Shown here: positions 40,601 to 53,059 of the stretch, piece after piece | How the letters are laid out: every line of letters begins with the position of its first letter | How positions within the stretch are numbered: position 1 is the stretch's first letter | Source of the DNA: Aphelocoma coerulescens | Taxonomy: Eukaryota; Chordata; Aves; Passeriformes; Corvidae | NCBI RefSeq assembly: GCF_041296385.1 | Contig: NW_027183785.1 | Coordinates: forward strand, 1 to 64,000 | DNA: 64,000 bases | Reading direction: 5' to 3' | Notes under the pieces: generated by a model | The model's database searches: none | Told to the model about the DNA's origin: nothing | What the model saw: only the letters and a program-made list of their open reading frames with translations | Translations under genes and position numbers: made by a program

Positions 40601-43600
40601 GGGGGGAGGGGCCCCGCGAGGCCTCGCCCCCCACGGCCACCCCTACTCACCGTGAGTGCACCTGGGGGGCACCTGGGGGCACCTGGGGGCACCTGGGGGG
40701 CACCTGGGGGCACCTGGGGGCACCTGGGGGGCACCTGGGGGAGCTGGGGGCACCTGGGGGCACCTGGGGGGAGCTGGGGGCACCTGGGGGGAGCTGGGGG
40801 GAGCTGGGGCACCTGGGGGGCACCTGGGGGTACCTGGGGGCACCTGGGGGCATCTGGGGGCACCTCGGGGTACCTGGGGGGAGCTGGGGGCACCTGGGGG
40901 GAGCTGAGGGCACCTGGGGGCACCTGGGGGTACCTGGGGGGCACCTGGGGGTACCTGGGGGGCACCTGGGGGGAGCTGAGGGCACCTGGGGGGCACCTGG
41001 GATATCTGGGACCCACCTGGGCACACCTGGAGACATCACGGGGGCATTTGGGGGCACACCTGGGCACACACCTGGGTGGGAAGTGAGCACACCTGGGCAG
41101 CCCTGGGGCACACACCTGAGGCACACTTGGGCACCCCTGGGCACACCTGGGCACACCTGGGGCACACCTGGGCACACCTGGGCACACACCTGGGGCACAC
41201 CTGGGCACCCCTGGGGCACACCTGGGGCACACCTGGGGCACACCTGGGCACCCCTGGGGCACACCTGGGTACACCTGGGTCCCACCTGTCCCTGCAGGAA
41301 GCTGGAGGGGCCGCGGGTGCCACGGGACGAGCGACGGCGAGCGCAGCACAACGAGGGTGAGGGGGCACCTGGGGGGCACCTGGGGGGCACCTGGGGGCAC
41401 CTGGGGGCATCTGGGCACACCTGGGGCACCTGGGGCATCTGGGGGCACCTGGGGGGCACCTGGGGGCATCTGGGGGCACCTGGGGGCACCTGGGGGGCAC
41501 CTGGGGGCACCTGGGGGCATCTGGGCACACCTGGGGGCACCTGGGGGTACCTGGGGGTACCTGGGCACACCTGGGGGCACCTGAAGGACTCCAAAGTCAC
41601 CTGAGCGGGACAAGATCCCAAAATGGCCCCAAAATGCCCCAAAATTCCCCCAAATTCCCCCAAATTTTTCCCGTTTCTGCCCCCAATTTTTTTCCATCTT
41701 TCCCCCATTTTTTCTCAACGCCCCCAGAATGCCCCAAAACGTCCCCAAACCGGCTCAAACCGGCTCAAACCGGTTCGAACCGGCCCAAACCAGCCTCAAA
41801 CCGGCTCAAACTGGCTGAAACTAACCCCAAACCACCCCAAACTGGCCTCAAACCGGCTCAAACCGGCCCCAAACCGCCCCCAAACCACCCCAAACCAGCC
41901 TCAAACTGGCCCCAAACCGCCCCAAACCGGTCCCAAACTGGCCCCAAACCAGCCCAAATCGGCCCCAAACCACCCCAAAGCGGTCCCCAAACCACCCCAA
42001 ACGGGTCCCAAACCACCCCAAACCACCCCAAACTGGCCTAAACCACCCCAAACCGGCTCAAACCGGCCCCAAACCACCCCAAACTGGCCACAAACCGCCC
42101 CAAACCGGCTCAAACCGTCTCAAACTGGCTGAAACCAACCCCAAACCGGCTCAAACCAGCCCCAATCTGCGCCAAACCGGCCCCAAACTGCCCCAAACGG
42201 CCCCAAACCACCCCAAACCGTCTCAAACTGGCTGAAACCAACCCCAAACCACCCCAAACCGGCTCAAACCGGCCCAACTCTGCGCCAAACCGCCCCAAAC
42301 CGGCCCAAACCGGCCCCAAACCGGCTCGAACTGGCCCCAAACTGCCCCAAACCGGCCCCAAACCGCCCCAAACCGGCCCCAAACCACCCCAAACCAGCTC
42401 GAACTGGCCCCAAACCGCCCCCAAACCACCCCAAACCGGCTCGAACTGGCCCCAAACTGCCCCAAACCGGCCCCAAACCGCCCCAAACCGGCCCCAAACT
42501 GGCCTCAAACCGGCCCCAAACTGCCCCAAACCAGCCCCAACCGGCCCAAACCACCCCAAACCGGCCCCAAACCAGCTCAAACCGGCTCGAACTGGCCCCA
42601 AACCGGCCCCAAACCGCCCCAAACCGGCCCCAAACCGGCTCGAACCGGCCCCAAACTGCCCAAACCGGCCCCAAACTGCCCCAAACCACCCCAAACCGGC
42701 CCCAAACCGGTCCAAACCGGCTCAAACCGCCCGCAGTGGAGCGCCGGCGCCGGGACAAGATCAACAACTGGATCGTGCAGCTCTCCAAGATCATCCCCGA
42801 CTGCGGCGCCGAGAGCGGCAAATCCGGCGCGGTCAGCGGCCACAGATTTGGGGATTTGGGGAGATTTGGGGGAGATTTGGGGGTTTTGGGGAGATTTGGG
42901 GATTTTGGGGGGTCCTGAGGGGTTTGGGGGGGAAATTGGGGGATTTGGGGGGAGATTTGGGATTTTGGGGGGTCTGGAGGGGAGTTGGGGGATTTGGGGG
43001 GAATTGGCCTGGGAGTTTTGGGGGAGATTTGGGGATTTTGGGGGAGTCTGGAGGGGTTTTGGGGGGAGATTGGGGGATTTGGGGGGAGATTTGGGGAGTT
43101 TGGGGGAGATTTGGGGATTTTGGGGGAGATTGATTTGGGGAGATTTGGGGATTTGGGGGTCCTGAGGGGTTTGGGGGGAAATTGGGGGATTTGGGGAGAT
43201 TTGGGGATTTTGGGGGGAGATTTGGGAGTTTGGGGTCCTGAGGGGATCTGGGGGGGAAATTGGGGATTTGGCGGAGATTTGGGGAGTTTGGGGAGATTTG
43301 GGAGTTTGGGGCGAGTGGGGTCCTGAGGGGTTTGGCGAGGGATTTGGGGCAAATTGGGGATTTTGGGAGATGTTGAAGTTTGGGGGTCCTGAGGGTTTGG
43401 GGGAATTGGGGATTTGGGGAATTGGGGGATATTGGGGATTTTGGGCTGAGGATTTTGGGGGAGATTTGGGATTTTGGGGGAATTGGGGGATTTGGGGGGG
43501 ATTTGGGGGAATTTGGGGGATTTTGGGGATTTTGGGGATTTTGGGGGGGATTTTGGGGGATTTGGGGGATTGGATTTTGGGGAGATTTTGGGATTTGGGA

Positions 43601-46600
43601 TTGGGTGAGATTTGGGATTTGGATTTTGGAGGATTTTGGGGGAGATTTGGGAGAGTTTGGAGGTAGGGTCTGGTGGATTTGGGAGTTTGGGGGTCAAACT
43701 GAGGATTTTGGGGTAAGAACTGAGGAGCTCCCGAAGGAGTTCAGGACCGATTTGGGAAGTTTGGAGTGTGAAATCAGAGGATTTTTGGGGAGATTTGGGG
43801 ATTTTGGGGGGTCCTGGAGGGGTTTGGGGGGGATTTGGGGGAAATTGGGGGATTTTGTGGGAGATTTTGGGATTTTGGGGGGGATTTAGGGAGTTTGGGG
43901 GATCCTGGAGGAGTTTGGGGGTGATTTTGGGGTAAAACTGAGGGATTTTGGGGGCTCCCGAATGAGTTCAGGGGGGACAAACGGCAGATTTAGGGGGGAA
44001 GTTTGGGTGGAAATCGGAGGATTTTGGGGGGGTTCCGAGCTGGTTTTTGGGTGAGGGGGGGGTTCATTAATTTCGGGTGTCTCAGGTGAACTCCGGGAGG
44101 GGGGAGGGGTCCCAGGTGGATTTTGGGGAGGGCTCTCGGCTGATTTTGGGGAGGGGTCCCGCAGAGCAAGGGCGGGATCCTGTCCAAGGCCTGCGATTAC
44201 GTGCGGGAGCTGCGCCAGAGCAACCAGCGGCTGCAGGAAACCTTCAAAGAAGCCGAGCGGCTGCAGATGGACAACGACCTATTGCGACAGCAGGTACCGC
44301 CCCGCCCTGTCGCGACAGGCCCCGCCCTCGACGCGCCCCGAAAACCCCAAAAATCGCCCCAAAAATCGCCCCAAAAATCGCCCTAAAAATCGCCCTAAAA
44401 AGGGGCGCCCGGAAGGGCCCCGGGGGAGCGGCGTGAATGGGGAAGCCACGCCCCCCTCTGGAAGGCCCCGCCCCTTGTGGGCGTGGCTTTGTCCTTATTT
44501 GGGCATAGGGCACGCCCCCCCGGACCCCGCGGGATTCCCACGGGGGTTCATTGATAAAAAAAAAAAAAAGGGAAATTGGGGGGGGGGGGTTTGGGGTGGG
44601 GAATGGGGGAATTTGGGGTGAAAGTGGGGGAAAATTGGAAAATTTGGGGTGGAAATGGGGAATTTGGGGTGGAAATGGGGGGAAATTGGAAAATTTGGGG
44701 TGGAAATGGAGAATTTGGGGTGGAAATGGAGAATTTCGGGGAATTTGGGGTGGAAATGGGGGATTTGGGGGAATTTGGGTGGAAATGGGGGAATTGGGGA
44801 AATTCGGGGTGAAAATGGGGGATTTGGGAAATTTGGGGTGGAAATGGGGGGATTTGGGGTGGAAATGGTGAAATTTGGGAGAATTTGGGGTGGAAATGGG
44901 CAAAAATGGGAATTTGGGGTGGAAATGAGGGAATTTGGGGGGAAATGGGGGAATTTGGGGTGGAAATGGGGAAAATTGGGGGAATTTGGGTGGAAAAGGG
45001 GAAAATGGGGGAATTTGGGGTGGAAATGGGGAGATTTGGGGAAATTTGGGTGAAAATGGGGGGATTTGGGGTGGAAATGGTGAAATTTGGGAGAATTTGG
45101 GGTGGAAATGGGGAAAAATGGGAATTTGGGGTGGAAATGGGGAAATTTGGGGTGGAAATGGGGGAATTTGGGTGGAAATTGGGAGAAATTTGGGGGAAAA
45201 CAGGGTGAAATTGGGGGAAAAAAGGTGGGAACGAGGGAATTTCGGGAAATCCGGGGTGGAAATGGGGGAATTGGGGGGAATTTGGGGTAGAAACGGCAGA
45301 ATTTGGGGGAATTTGGGGTGGAAATGGGGGAATTTGGGGTGGAAACGGGGGGAAATGGGAAATTTGGGTGGAAATGGGGAATTTGGGTGGAAACGGCGGA
45401 ATTTGGGGTGGAAATGGGGGAATTTGGGGAAATTTGGGGTGAAAATGGGGGAATTGGGGGGAATTCGGGGTAGAAACGGCAGAATTTGGGGGAATTTGGG
45501 GTGGAAATGGGGAATTTGGGTGGAAATGGGGGAATTTGGGGTGGAAATGGGGAATTTGGGGTGGAAATGGGGGAATTTGGGGTGGAAAGGGGGAATTTGG
45601 GGCAATTCGGGGTGGAAATGGGGGAATTTGGGGGAATTCGGGGTAGAAACGGCAGAATTTGGGGGAATTTGGGGTGGAAATGGGGAAATTTGGGGTGGAA
45701 ATGGGGAATTTGGGGTGGAAACGGGGGAATTTGGGGCAATTCGGGGTGGAAATGGGGGAATTGGGGGGAATTCGGGGTAGAAACGGCAGAATTTGGGGGA
45801 ATTTGGGGTGGAAATGGGGAATTTGGGTGGAAATGGGGGAATTTGGGGTGGAAATGGGGGAATTTGGGGTGGAAATGGGGGAATTTGGGGTGGAAATGGG
45901 GAATTTGGGGTGGAAATGGGGGAATTTGGGGTGGAAACGGGGGAATTTGGGGCAATTCGGGGTGGAAATGGGGGAATTGGGGGGAATTCGGGGTAGAAGA
46001 ACGGCAGAATTTGGGGGAATTTGGGGTGGAAATGGGGAAATTTGGGTGGAAATGGGGAATTTGGGGTGGAAACGGGGGAATTGGGGAAATTTGGGGTGGA
46101 AATGGGGGAATTGGGGGGAATTCGGGGTAGAAACGGCAGAATTTGGGGGAATTTGGGGTGAAATGGGGAATTTGGGGTGGAAATGGGGGAATTTGGGGTG
46201 GAAATGGGGGAATTGGGTGGAAATGGGGAATTTGGGGTGGAAACGGGGAATTTGGGGCAATTCGGGGTGGAAATGGGGGAATTTGGGGAATTCGGGGTAG
46301 AAACAGCAGAATTTGGGGGAATTTGGGTGGAGGAATGGGGGAATTTGCGGTGGAAACGGGGGAATTTGGGGAAATTCGGGGTGGAAATGGGGGAATTGGG
46401 GGGAATTCGGGGTAGAAACGGCAGAATTTGGGGGAATTTGGGGTGGAAATGGGGGAAATTGGGGTGGAAATGGCGAAAAACGGGAAATTGGGGTGGAAAT
46501 GGGGAAAAATGGGAAATTTGGGTGGAAATGGGGGAATTTGGGGTGGAAATGGGGAATTTGGGGAAATTTGAGTGGAAACGGGGGAAATTTGGGTGGAAAT

Positions 46601-48749
46601 GGGGGAATTTGGGTGGAAATGGGGAATTTGGGGTGGAAACGGGGGAATTTGGGAAATTTGGGTGGAAGTGGGGGAATTGGGGGGAATTCGGGGTAGAAAC
46701 GGCAGAATTTGGGGGAATTTGGGGTGGAAATGGGGAAATTTGGGTGGAAATGGGGGAATTTGGGGTGGAAACGGGGGAATTTGGGGAATTTGGGGTGGAA
46801 ATGGGGGAATTGGGGGAATTCGGGGTAGAAACGGCAGAATTTGGGGAATTTGGGGTGGAATGGGGGAATTTGGGGTGGAAATGGGGGAATTGGGGTGGAA
46901 ATGGGGGAATTTGGGTGGAAATGGGGGAATTTGGGGTGGAAACGGGGGAATTTGGGGCAATTCGGGGTGGAAATGGGGGAATTGGGGGGAATTCGGGGTA
47001 GAAACGGCAGAATTTGGGGGAATTTGGGGTGGAAATGGGAAATTTGGGTGGAAATGGGGGAATTTGGGGTGGAAACGGGGGAATTTGGGGAAATTTGGGG
47101 TGGAAATGGGGGAATTGGGGGGAATTCGGGGTAGAAACGGCAGAATTTGGGGGAATTTGGGGTGGAAATGGGGGAATTTGGGGTGGAAATGGGGGAATTT
47201 GGGTGGAAATGGGGGAATTTGGGGTGGAAACGGGGGAATTTGGGGCAATTCGGGGTGGAAATGGGGGAATTTGGGGGAATTCGGGGTAGAAACAGCAGAA
47301 TTTGGGGGAATTTGGGGTGGAAATGGGGAAATTTGGGTGGAAATGGGGGAATTTGGGGTGGAAACGGGGAATTTGGGGAAATTCGGGGTGGAAATGGGGG
47401 AATTGGGGGGAATTCGGGGTAGAAACGGCAGAATTTGGGGGAATTTGGTGGAAATGGGGGGAAATTGGGGTGGAAATGGCGAAAAACGGGAAATTGGGGT
47501 GGAAATGGGGAAAAATGGGAAATTTGGGTGGAAATGGGGGAATTTGGGGTGGAAATGGGGAATTTGGGGAAATTTGAGTGGAAACGGGGGAAATTTGGGT
47601 GGAAATGGGGGAATTTGGGGTGGAAATGGGGAATTTGGGGTGGAAACGGGGGAATTTGGGGAAATTTGGGGTGGAAGTGGGGGAATTGGGGGGAATTCGG
47701 GGTAGAAACGGCAGAATTTGGGGGAATTTGGGGTGGAAATGGGGAATTTGGGGTGGAAATGGGGGAATTTGGGGTGGAAACGGGGGAATTTGGGGCAATT
47801 CGGGGTGGAAATGGGGGAATTGGGGGGAATTCGGGGTAGAAACGGCAGAATTTGGGGGAATTTGGGGTGGAAATGGGGAAATTTGGGTGGAAATGGGGGA
47901 ATTTGGGGTGGAAACGGGGGAATTTGGGGTGGAAATGGGGAAATTTGGGTGGAAATGGGGGAATTTGGGGTGGAAACGGGGGAATTTGGGTGGAAATGGG
48001 GGAATTTGGGGTGGAAATGGGGAAATTTGGGGTGGAAATGGGGAATTTGGGGTGGAAATGGGGGAATTTGGGGTGGAAATGGGGGAATTTGGGGTGGAAA
48101 CGGGGGAATTTGGGGAAATTCGGGGTGGAAATGGGGGAATTGGGGGGAATTCGGGGTAGAAACGGCAGAATTTGGGGGAATTTGGGGTGGAAATGGGGAA
48201 ATTTGGGTGGAAATGGGGGAATTTCGGGTGGAAATGGGGAATTTGGGGTGGAAATGGGAAATTTGGGTGGAAATGGGGGAATTTGGGGTGGAAACGGGGG
48301 AATTTGGGTGGAAATGGGGGAATTTGGGGTGGAAATGGGGAAATTTGGGTGGAAATGGGGGAATTTGGGGTGGAAATGGGGAATTTGGGTGGAAATGGGG
48401 GAATTTGGGGTGGAAATGGGGAATTTGGGGCAATTCGGGGTGGAAATGGGGGAATTGGGGGGAATTCGGGGTAGAAACGGCAGAATTTGGGGGTGAGGGG
48501 GGGGATTCCCGGGTGGAAATTTTGGGGTGGGAAACGGGGGTGGGGGGGGGGAAAAAAAGCGGGAAAAGGGCGGGGCGAGCGTGGGAATTGTGGGGAGGGG
48601 GTGAGCCCGGCCTGACCCCCCACCCCACCCCACATTTTCGGGGGTGCCCCCGAGGGCAGATGGAGGAGCTGAAGAGCGAGAACGCCGTGCTGAGGGCGCA
48701 GCTGCAGCAGCGGGGGCTGGACGGGACCCCCGAGGGGACCCCCCAGTGA
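37592..48749 (+). CDS. USF2: Upstream stimulatory factor 2 (USF2), right copy, 5' incomplete
   Basis: Second copy of the same gene on the plus strand. Seven coding exons: 37,592-37,687, 39,669-39,798, 40,558-40,651, 41,298-41,356, 42,737-42,831, 44,165-44,293 and 48,660-48,749. They encode 230 in-frame residues from VTYRVVQ to the stop, covering part of the activation domain, the USF-specific region and the whole bHLH-leucine zipper. I saw no coding difference from the left copy, whereas introns differ in length by up to 1 kb. The acceptor before 37,592 is intact, but the contig begins 216 bp upstream, so earlier exons are absent. HAMP follows 6.7 kb downstream on the same strand. Confidence 0.92.
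37688..39640 (+). repeat. USF2 intron: donor-like array then CTGGGGGTTTTTGGGG array, right copy
   Basis: 37,700-39,000: units GGGGTCCCAGGTGAGGTTTG or with CAGGTGGGG, about 24-25 bp. Roughly 18 units keep CAG|GTGAGG, a strong donor match, just downstream of a true donor of the same sequence. 39,000-39,640: units GGGTCTCTGGGGGTTTTTGG, some with CTCCCGGGCTCGGGG. The intron is 1,981 bp versus 1,561 bp on the left. Confidence 0.9.
39669..39798 (+). CDS. USF2: USF2 exon with QNPFSNGGSP, right copy
   Basis: 130 bp between CCCCCCAG and GGAG|GTAAGG. Same protein as 30,667-30,796. Confidence 0.93.
39799..40557. repeat. USF2 intron array (GGGGGCACCTGGGGG), right copy
   Basis: Units CACCTGGGGG, AGCTGGGGGG and TACCTGGGGG. 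About 1 kb shorter than the matching left intron, so many units were lost or gained between copies. Confidence 0.9.
40558..40651 (+). CDS. USF2: USF2 exon: USF-specific region, right copy
   Basis: 94 bp after CCCCCAG, ending before GTGAGT. Encodes QFYVMMTPQDVLQ onward; same protein as the left copy. Confidence 0.95.
40652..41297. repeat. USF2 intron array (CACCTGGGGG, then CACACCTGGGCA), right copy
   Basis: Two families in the same order as the left copy in USF2 sense: CACCTGGGGGCACCTGGGGG, then GGCACACCTGGGCACACCTG. Minisatellite throughout, with only the last 20 bp before the exon unique. Confidence 0.88.
41298..41356 (+). CDS. USF2: USF2 exon: start of basic region, right copy
   Basis: 59 bp with split codons at both ends: KLEGPRVPRDERRRAQHNE. 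Acceptor CCTGCAG, donor AGG|GTGAGG. Confidence 0.94.
41357..42730. repeat. USF2 intron arrays (CACCTGGGGG; CCCCAAACCGGC), right copy
   Basis: 41,357-41,590 is a CACCTGGGGGC array; 41,590-41,740 is conserved unique sequence; 41,745-42,730 is an array of CCCCAAACCGGC and CTCAAACCGGCC units running to the exon acceptor. Confidence 0.88.
42737..42831 (+). CDS. USF2: USF2 exon: basic region and helix 1, right copy
   Basis: 95 bp after CCCGCAG; ends GGCGCG before GTCAGC. Encodes ERRRRDKINNWIVQLSKIIP and DCGAESGKSGA. Confidence 0.95.
42842..44060. repeat. USF2 intron array (GGGGAGATTTGGGGG), right copy
   Basis: G/A/T units such as GGGGAGATTTGGGGATTTTG, AATTGGGGGATTTGGGG and GGTCCTGAGGGG. The stretch near 43,440-43,640 has block arrangements not seen on the left, although total intron length is nearly the same. 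44,060-44,164 is unique up to the exon. Confidence 0.85.
44165..44293 (+). CDS. USF2: USF2 exon: helix 2 and start of zipper, right copy
   Basis: 43 codons after CCCGCAG, ending CGACAGCAG before GTACCG. Encodes SKGGILSKACDY through DLLRQQ. Confidence 0.95.
44342..44404. repeat. Short AAAAATCGCCCC repeat, right copy
   Basis: Four to five copies of CCCCAAAAATCG / CCCTAAAAATCG units of about 15 bp, mirror of 24,855-24,917. Confidence 0.7.
44493..44502. promoter_or_regulatory. Perfect CArG box in USF2 intron, right copy
   Basis: CCTTATTTGG, the reverse complement of CCAAATAAGG, in a conserved unique block with GC boxes. Possible SRF-bound intronic element; function unknown. Confidence 0.4.
44580..48485. 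repeat. USF2 last intron array (GGGGTGGAAATGGGGGAATTT), right copy
   Basis: Mirror of 20,280-24,690, with units GGGGTGGAAATGGGGGAATTT and a marker unit CGGGGTAGAAACGGCAGAAT. Total intron length is 4,366 bp versus 4,848 bp on the left. 48,486-48,659 is unique sequence up to the last exon. Confidence 0.9.
48660..48749 (+). CDS. USF2: USF2 last coding exon, right copy
   Basis: Starts after GGGCAG; MEELKSENAVLRAQLQQRGL then DGTPEGTPQ and TGA at 48,747-48,749. Confidence 0.93.
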   Translation: MEELKSENAVLRAQLQQRGLDGTPEGTPQ

Positions 48750-48896
48750 TTTTTGGGGGGGGGGGGAGGGGAGGGGTCGGAGGGGGTCTCTTGCCCACCC
48801 CTCCCTCCCCCCCCCCCCCCACAATATCGGGGTCACCCCCTCCTCGCCGCCCCTCCCCTCCCCTCCCTTCCCCCTCCCCCCCCCCCCGTTCTCCCG

Positions 48897-48955
48897 TTTG
48901 TAATTACCGTGATTGTAATTAACGGATTGCGCTCGTTTTGTTTCGTATGGCGCGG
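48897..48955 (+). other. USF2: Conserved AT-rich USF2 3' UTR segment, right copy
   Basis: Contains TTTGTAATTACCGTGATTG and TAATTAACGGATTGCG, about 150 bp after the stop. The preceding 48,750-48,896 is homopolymer-like C and G runs. No canonical poly(A) signal seen. Confidence 0.45.
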
Positions 48956-49069
48956 GTGGGGGGAGGGGTGGGGGTTGTTCTTCTCTCCCCTCCCCCTTTT
49001 CGGGGGGGTTTTTTTTTGGGGGGGGGAGGGGCAGGAACCGGGGGAAAAAAAAGCGGAAAAAAACCCGAG

Positions 49070-49335
49070 AAAATCGAAAAAAAAAAACCACCCAAAAAAC
49101 CAAAAAAAACAAAAAAAACACCCCCCCAAAAAAAAAACCAAACCAACAAAAAACACCCAAAAAAAAAAAACCCAAAAAAAACACCCCCCAAAAAAAAAAA
49201 CCAACAAAAAACACCCAAAAAAAGAAAAACAAACAAAAAAAACCACCAAAAAAAACCCCCAAAAAACCACCCCCCAAAAAAAAACAAACCAAAAAAAAAC
49301 ACCCCCCAAAAAAAAAACAAACCCAAAAAAGGGAA
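49070..49335. repeat. A-run/C-run block downstream of USF2, right copy
   Basis: Alternating A runs and C runs, for example AAAAAACACCCCCCAAAAAA. Mirror of 19,480-19,735. It may contain the end of the USF2 transcript, but nothing marks a cleavage site. Confidence 0.75.
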
Positions 49336-49559
49336 TTTTTGGTTGTTTGGGGATTGGGGGAGGGGGGGGAGGGGGAGGGGCCACCCCAAGTGTCGCAATT
49401 GTCACCGTCAGCGGCGCCAGAGCGGCGCCAGTGCCACCCCCCCTCCCCCACCCGGACGGTGCCACCCCCCCCGTGTCATTGTCACCCCCCCCGGGGGCAC
49501 TGCCACCCCCCCCGTGCCACCCCGGTGCCACCGTCCCTGTCCCCAGCCCTGTCCCTGTC

Positions 49560-51870
49560 CCCATCAGCATCGGTGTCACCATCGGTGCCATCATTGGTGT
49601 CACATCGGTGCCACATCGGTGCCACATCGGTGCCACATCGGTGCCATCATTGGTGCCACCATCGGTGTCACATTGGTGCCACCATCGGTGTCACATTGGG
49701 GCCACATCGGTGCCACTTTGGTGTCACGCCAGTGCCATATCGGTGCCACCATTGGTGCCATCATCGGTGCCACATCGGTGCCATCATCGGTGCCACACCA
49801 GTGTCACATCGGTGCCAACATTGGTGTCACATCGGTGCCACATCGGTGTCACATCGGTGCCACATCGGTGCCACATCGGTGCCACCATCAGTGCCACATC
49901 AGTGTCACATCGGTGCCACATCGGTGCCACCATCCCTCCCACATCGGTGCCACCATCGGTGCCACTTTGGTGTCACACCAGTGCCATATCGGTGCCACCA
50001 TTGGTGCCATCATCGGTGTCACACCAGTGTCACATCGGTGTCACATTGGTGCCACCATCGGTGTCACATTGGGGCCACATCGGTGCCACTTTGGTGTCAC
50101 ACCAGTGTCACATCGGTGCCACCATTGGTGCCATCATCGGTGCCACATCAGTGCCGTCATCGGTGTCACACCAGTGTCACATTGGTGCCATCATTGGTGC
50201 CACATCGGTGCCACATCGGTGTCACATCAGTGCCACATCGGTGCCATCATTGGTGCCATCATTGGTGTCACATCAGTGCCACCATCGGTGCCACCATCGG
50301 TGCCACCATTGGTGCCATCATTGGTGTCATCATCGGTGCCACATCGGTGCCACCATTGGTGCCGTCATCGGTGTCACACCAGTGTCACATCGGTGTCACA
50401 TTGGTGCCACCATCGGTGTCACATCGGGGCCACATCGGTGCCACTTTGGTGTCACACCAGTGCCATATCGGTGCCACCATTGGTGCCATCATCGGTGCCA
50501 CATTGGTGCCACCATCGGTGTCATCATTGGTGTCACATCGGTGCCACATCGGTGCCACATCGGTGCCACCATTGGTGCCATCATCGGTGCCATCATCGGT
50601 GCCACATCGGTGCCATCATTGCTGTCACACCAGTGTCACATCGGTGCCACCATCGGTGCCACATCGGTGCCACATCGGTGCCACATCGGTGCCACATCGG
50701 GGCCACCATTGGTGTCATCATCGGTGCCATCATTGGTGCCACATCGGTGTCACATCAGTGCCACATCGGTGCCACCATTGGTGCCATCATTGGTGCCACA
50801 TCGGTGTCACCATCGGTGCCACATCGGTGCCATCATTGGTGCCATCATTGGTGCCATCATTGGTGTCACACCACTGTCACATCGGTGCCACATCGGTGCC
50901 ACATCGGTGCCGTCATCGGTGCCACATCGGTGCCACATCGGTGTCACACCGGTGTCACATCGGTGTCACATTGGTGTCATCATTGGTGCCATCATCGGTG
51001 CCACATCGGTGCCACATCGGTGTCATCATTGGTACCACCATCGGTGCCACATCGGTGTCATCATTGGTGCCATCATTGGTGCCATCATCGGTGCCACATC
51101 GGTGCCGTCATCGGTGTCACATCGGTGCCGTCATCGGTGTCACACCACTGTCACATCGGTGCCACCATTGGTGTCACATTGGTGCCACATCGGTGCCATC
51201 ATTGGTGCCATCATTGGTGTCACATCGGCGCCACATCGGTGCCACATCGGTGCCACTTTGGTGTCACACCAGTGCCATATCGGTGCCACCATTGGTGCCA
51301 TCATTGGTGCCACATCGGTGTCACATCGGTGTCACATCCGGGCCACCATTGGTGTCATCATCGGTGCCACATCGGTGCCATCATTGGTGCCATTATTGGT
51401 GCCACATCGGTGCCACATCGGTGCCATCATTGGTGCCACATCGGTGTCACATCGGTGCCACATCAGTGCCATCATTGGTGTCATCATCGGGGCCCCATTG
51501 GTGCCACATCGGTGTCATCATTGGTGCCACATCACTGCCACCATCGGTGTCACATTGGGGCCACATCACTGCCACCATCAGTGCCACATCGGTGCCACAT
51601 CGGTGCCATCATTGGTGCCACATCGGTGTCATCATTGGTGCCACATCACTGCCACCATCGGTGTCACATTGGGGCCACATCGGTGCCGTCATCGGTGTCA
51701 CATCGGTGTCACATTGGTGTCATCATTGGTGCCATCATCGGTGCCACATCGGTGCCACCATCGGTGCCACATCGGTGCCCCATCGGTGCCACATCGGTGC
51801 CACCATCGGTGCCACATCGGTGTCACCATCCCTCCCACACCGGTGCCCCACCGGTGCCCCATCGGTGCCA
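49560..51870. repeat. 12-bp array (CACATCGGTGCC type), right copy
   Basis: Units CACATCGGTGCC, ACCATCGGTGCC, ATCATTGGTGCC and CACATTGGTGTC. CGG/TGG alternation at one position suggests CpG decay. The 12-bp period gives long stop-free frames that should not be annotated as proteins. Confidence 0.9.
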
Positions 51871-51939
51871 CAGCGCTGCCCCACCCCCGTCACGTCGGCG
51901 CCACCTCAAGGTCGCCGCCGCGGTGCCACCGCCCCCCAA

Positions 51940-52995
51940 GGCCACCGTGTCCCCCCCCCGCTGTCCCCGTGCCCCCGATGTCCCCGTGCCCTCCATGTCC
52001 CCAATGTCCCCCAATGCCCCCCAATGTCCCCCAATGCCCCCCAATGTCCCCCCGTGTCCCCCTGATATCCCCTCCTGATGTCTCCGCTGTCCCCCCTGCT
52101 GTCCCCGTGTCCCCCCCGTGTCCCCCCCCGTGTCCCCTCACTGTCCCCGTGTCCCCCCCGTGTCCCCCCCGTGTCCCCTCACTGTCCCCGTGTCCCCCCC
52201 GTGTCCCCCCCGTGTCCCCCCCGTGTCCCCTCACTGTCCCCGCTGTCCCCCCCGTGTCCCCCCCCTCGATGTCCCCGTGTCCCCCCCGTGTCCCCCCCGT
52301 GTCCCCCCCGTGTCCCCTCGATGTCCCCGATATCCCCCCCCCGTGTCCCCCCCGTGTCCCCTCGATGTCCCCGCTGTCCCCCCCCCGTGTCCCCCCCGTG
52401 TCCCCCCCGTGTCCCCCCCGTGTCCCCCCCGTGTCCCCTCGATGTCCCCGATATCCCCCCCCGTGTCCCCCCCCTCGATGTCCCCGTGTCCCCCCCGTGT
52501 CCCCCCCGTGTCCCCCCCGTGTCCCCCCTCGATGTCCCCGTGTCCCCCCCCCGTGTCCCCCCCCGTGTCCCCCCCGTGTCCCCCCCCGTGTCCCCCCCTC
52601 GATGTCCCCGTGTCCCCCCCGTGTCCCCCCCGTGTCCCCCCCCGTGTCCCCTCGATGTCCCCGTGTCCCCCCCGTGTCCCCCCCGTGTCCCCCCGTGTCC
52701 CCTCGATGTCCCCGATATCCCCCCCCGTGTCCCCCCTGCTGTCCCCCCTCGATGTCCCCGTGTCCCCCCGCTGTCCCCCCGTGTCCCCTCGATGTCCCCC
52801 CCGTGTCCCCCCCGTGTCCCCCCCGCTGTCCCCGATATCCCCCCCGTGTCCCCCCCTCGATGTCCCCGTGTCCCCCCCGTGTCCCCCCCGTGTCCCCCCC
52901 GCTGTCCCCGATATCCCCCCCGTGTCCCCCCCTCGATGTCCCCGTGTCCCCCCCGTGTCCCCCCCGTGTCCCCCCCGCTGTCCCCGCGCTGGCGC
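51940..52995. repeat. CCCCCCGTGTCC array, right copy
   Basis: Units CCCCCCGTGTCC with CTCGATGTCCCCG and CGCTGTCCCC variants. About 1.05 kb against about 0.55 kb in the left arm, so expanded here. Confidence 0.88.
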
Positions 52996-53059
52996 CGCTC
53001 GGTCTGGCCCGGGGGTGACCTCGGCAGGGGACAGCAAACACGGCCGGGGACAGCGCGGG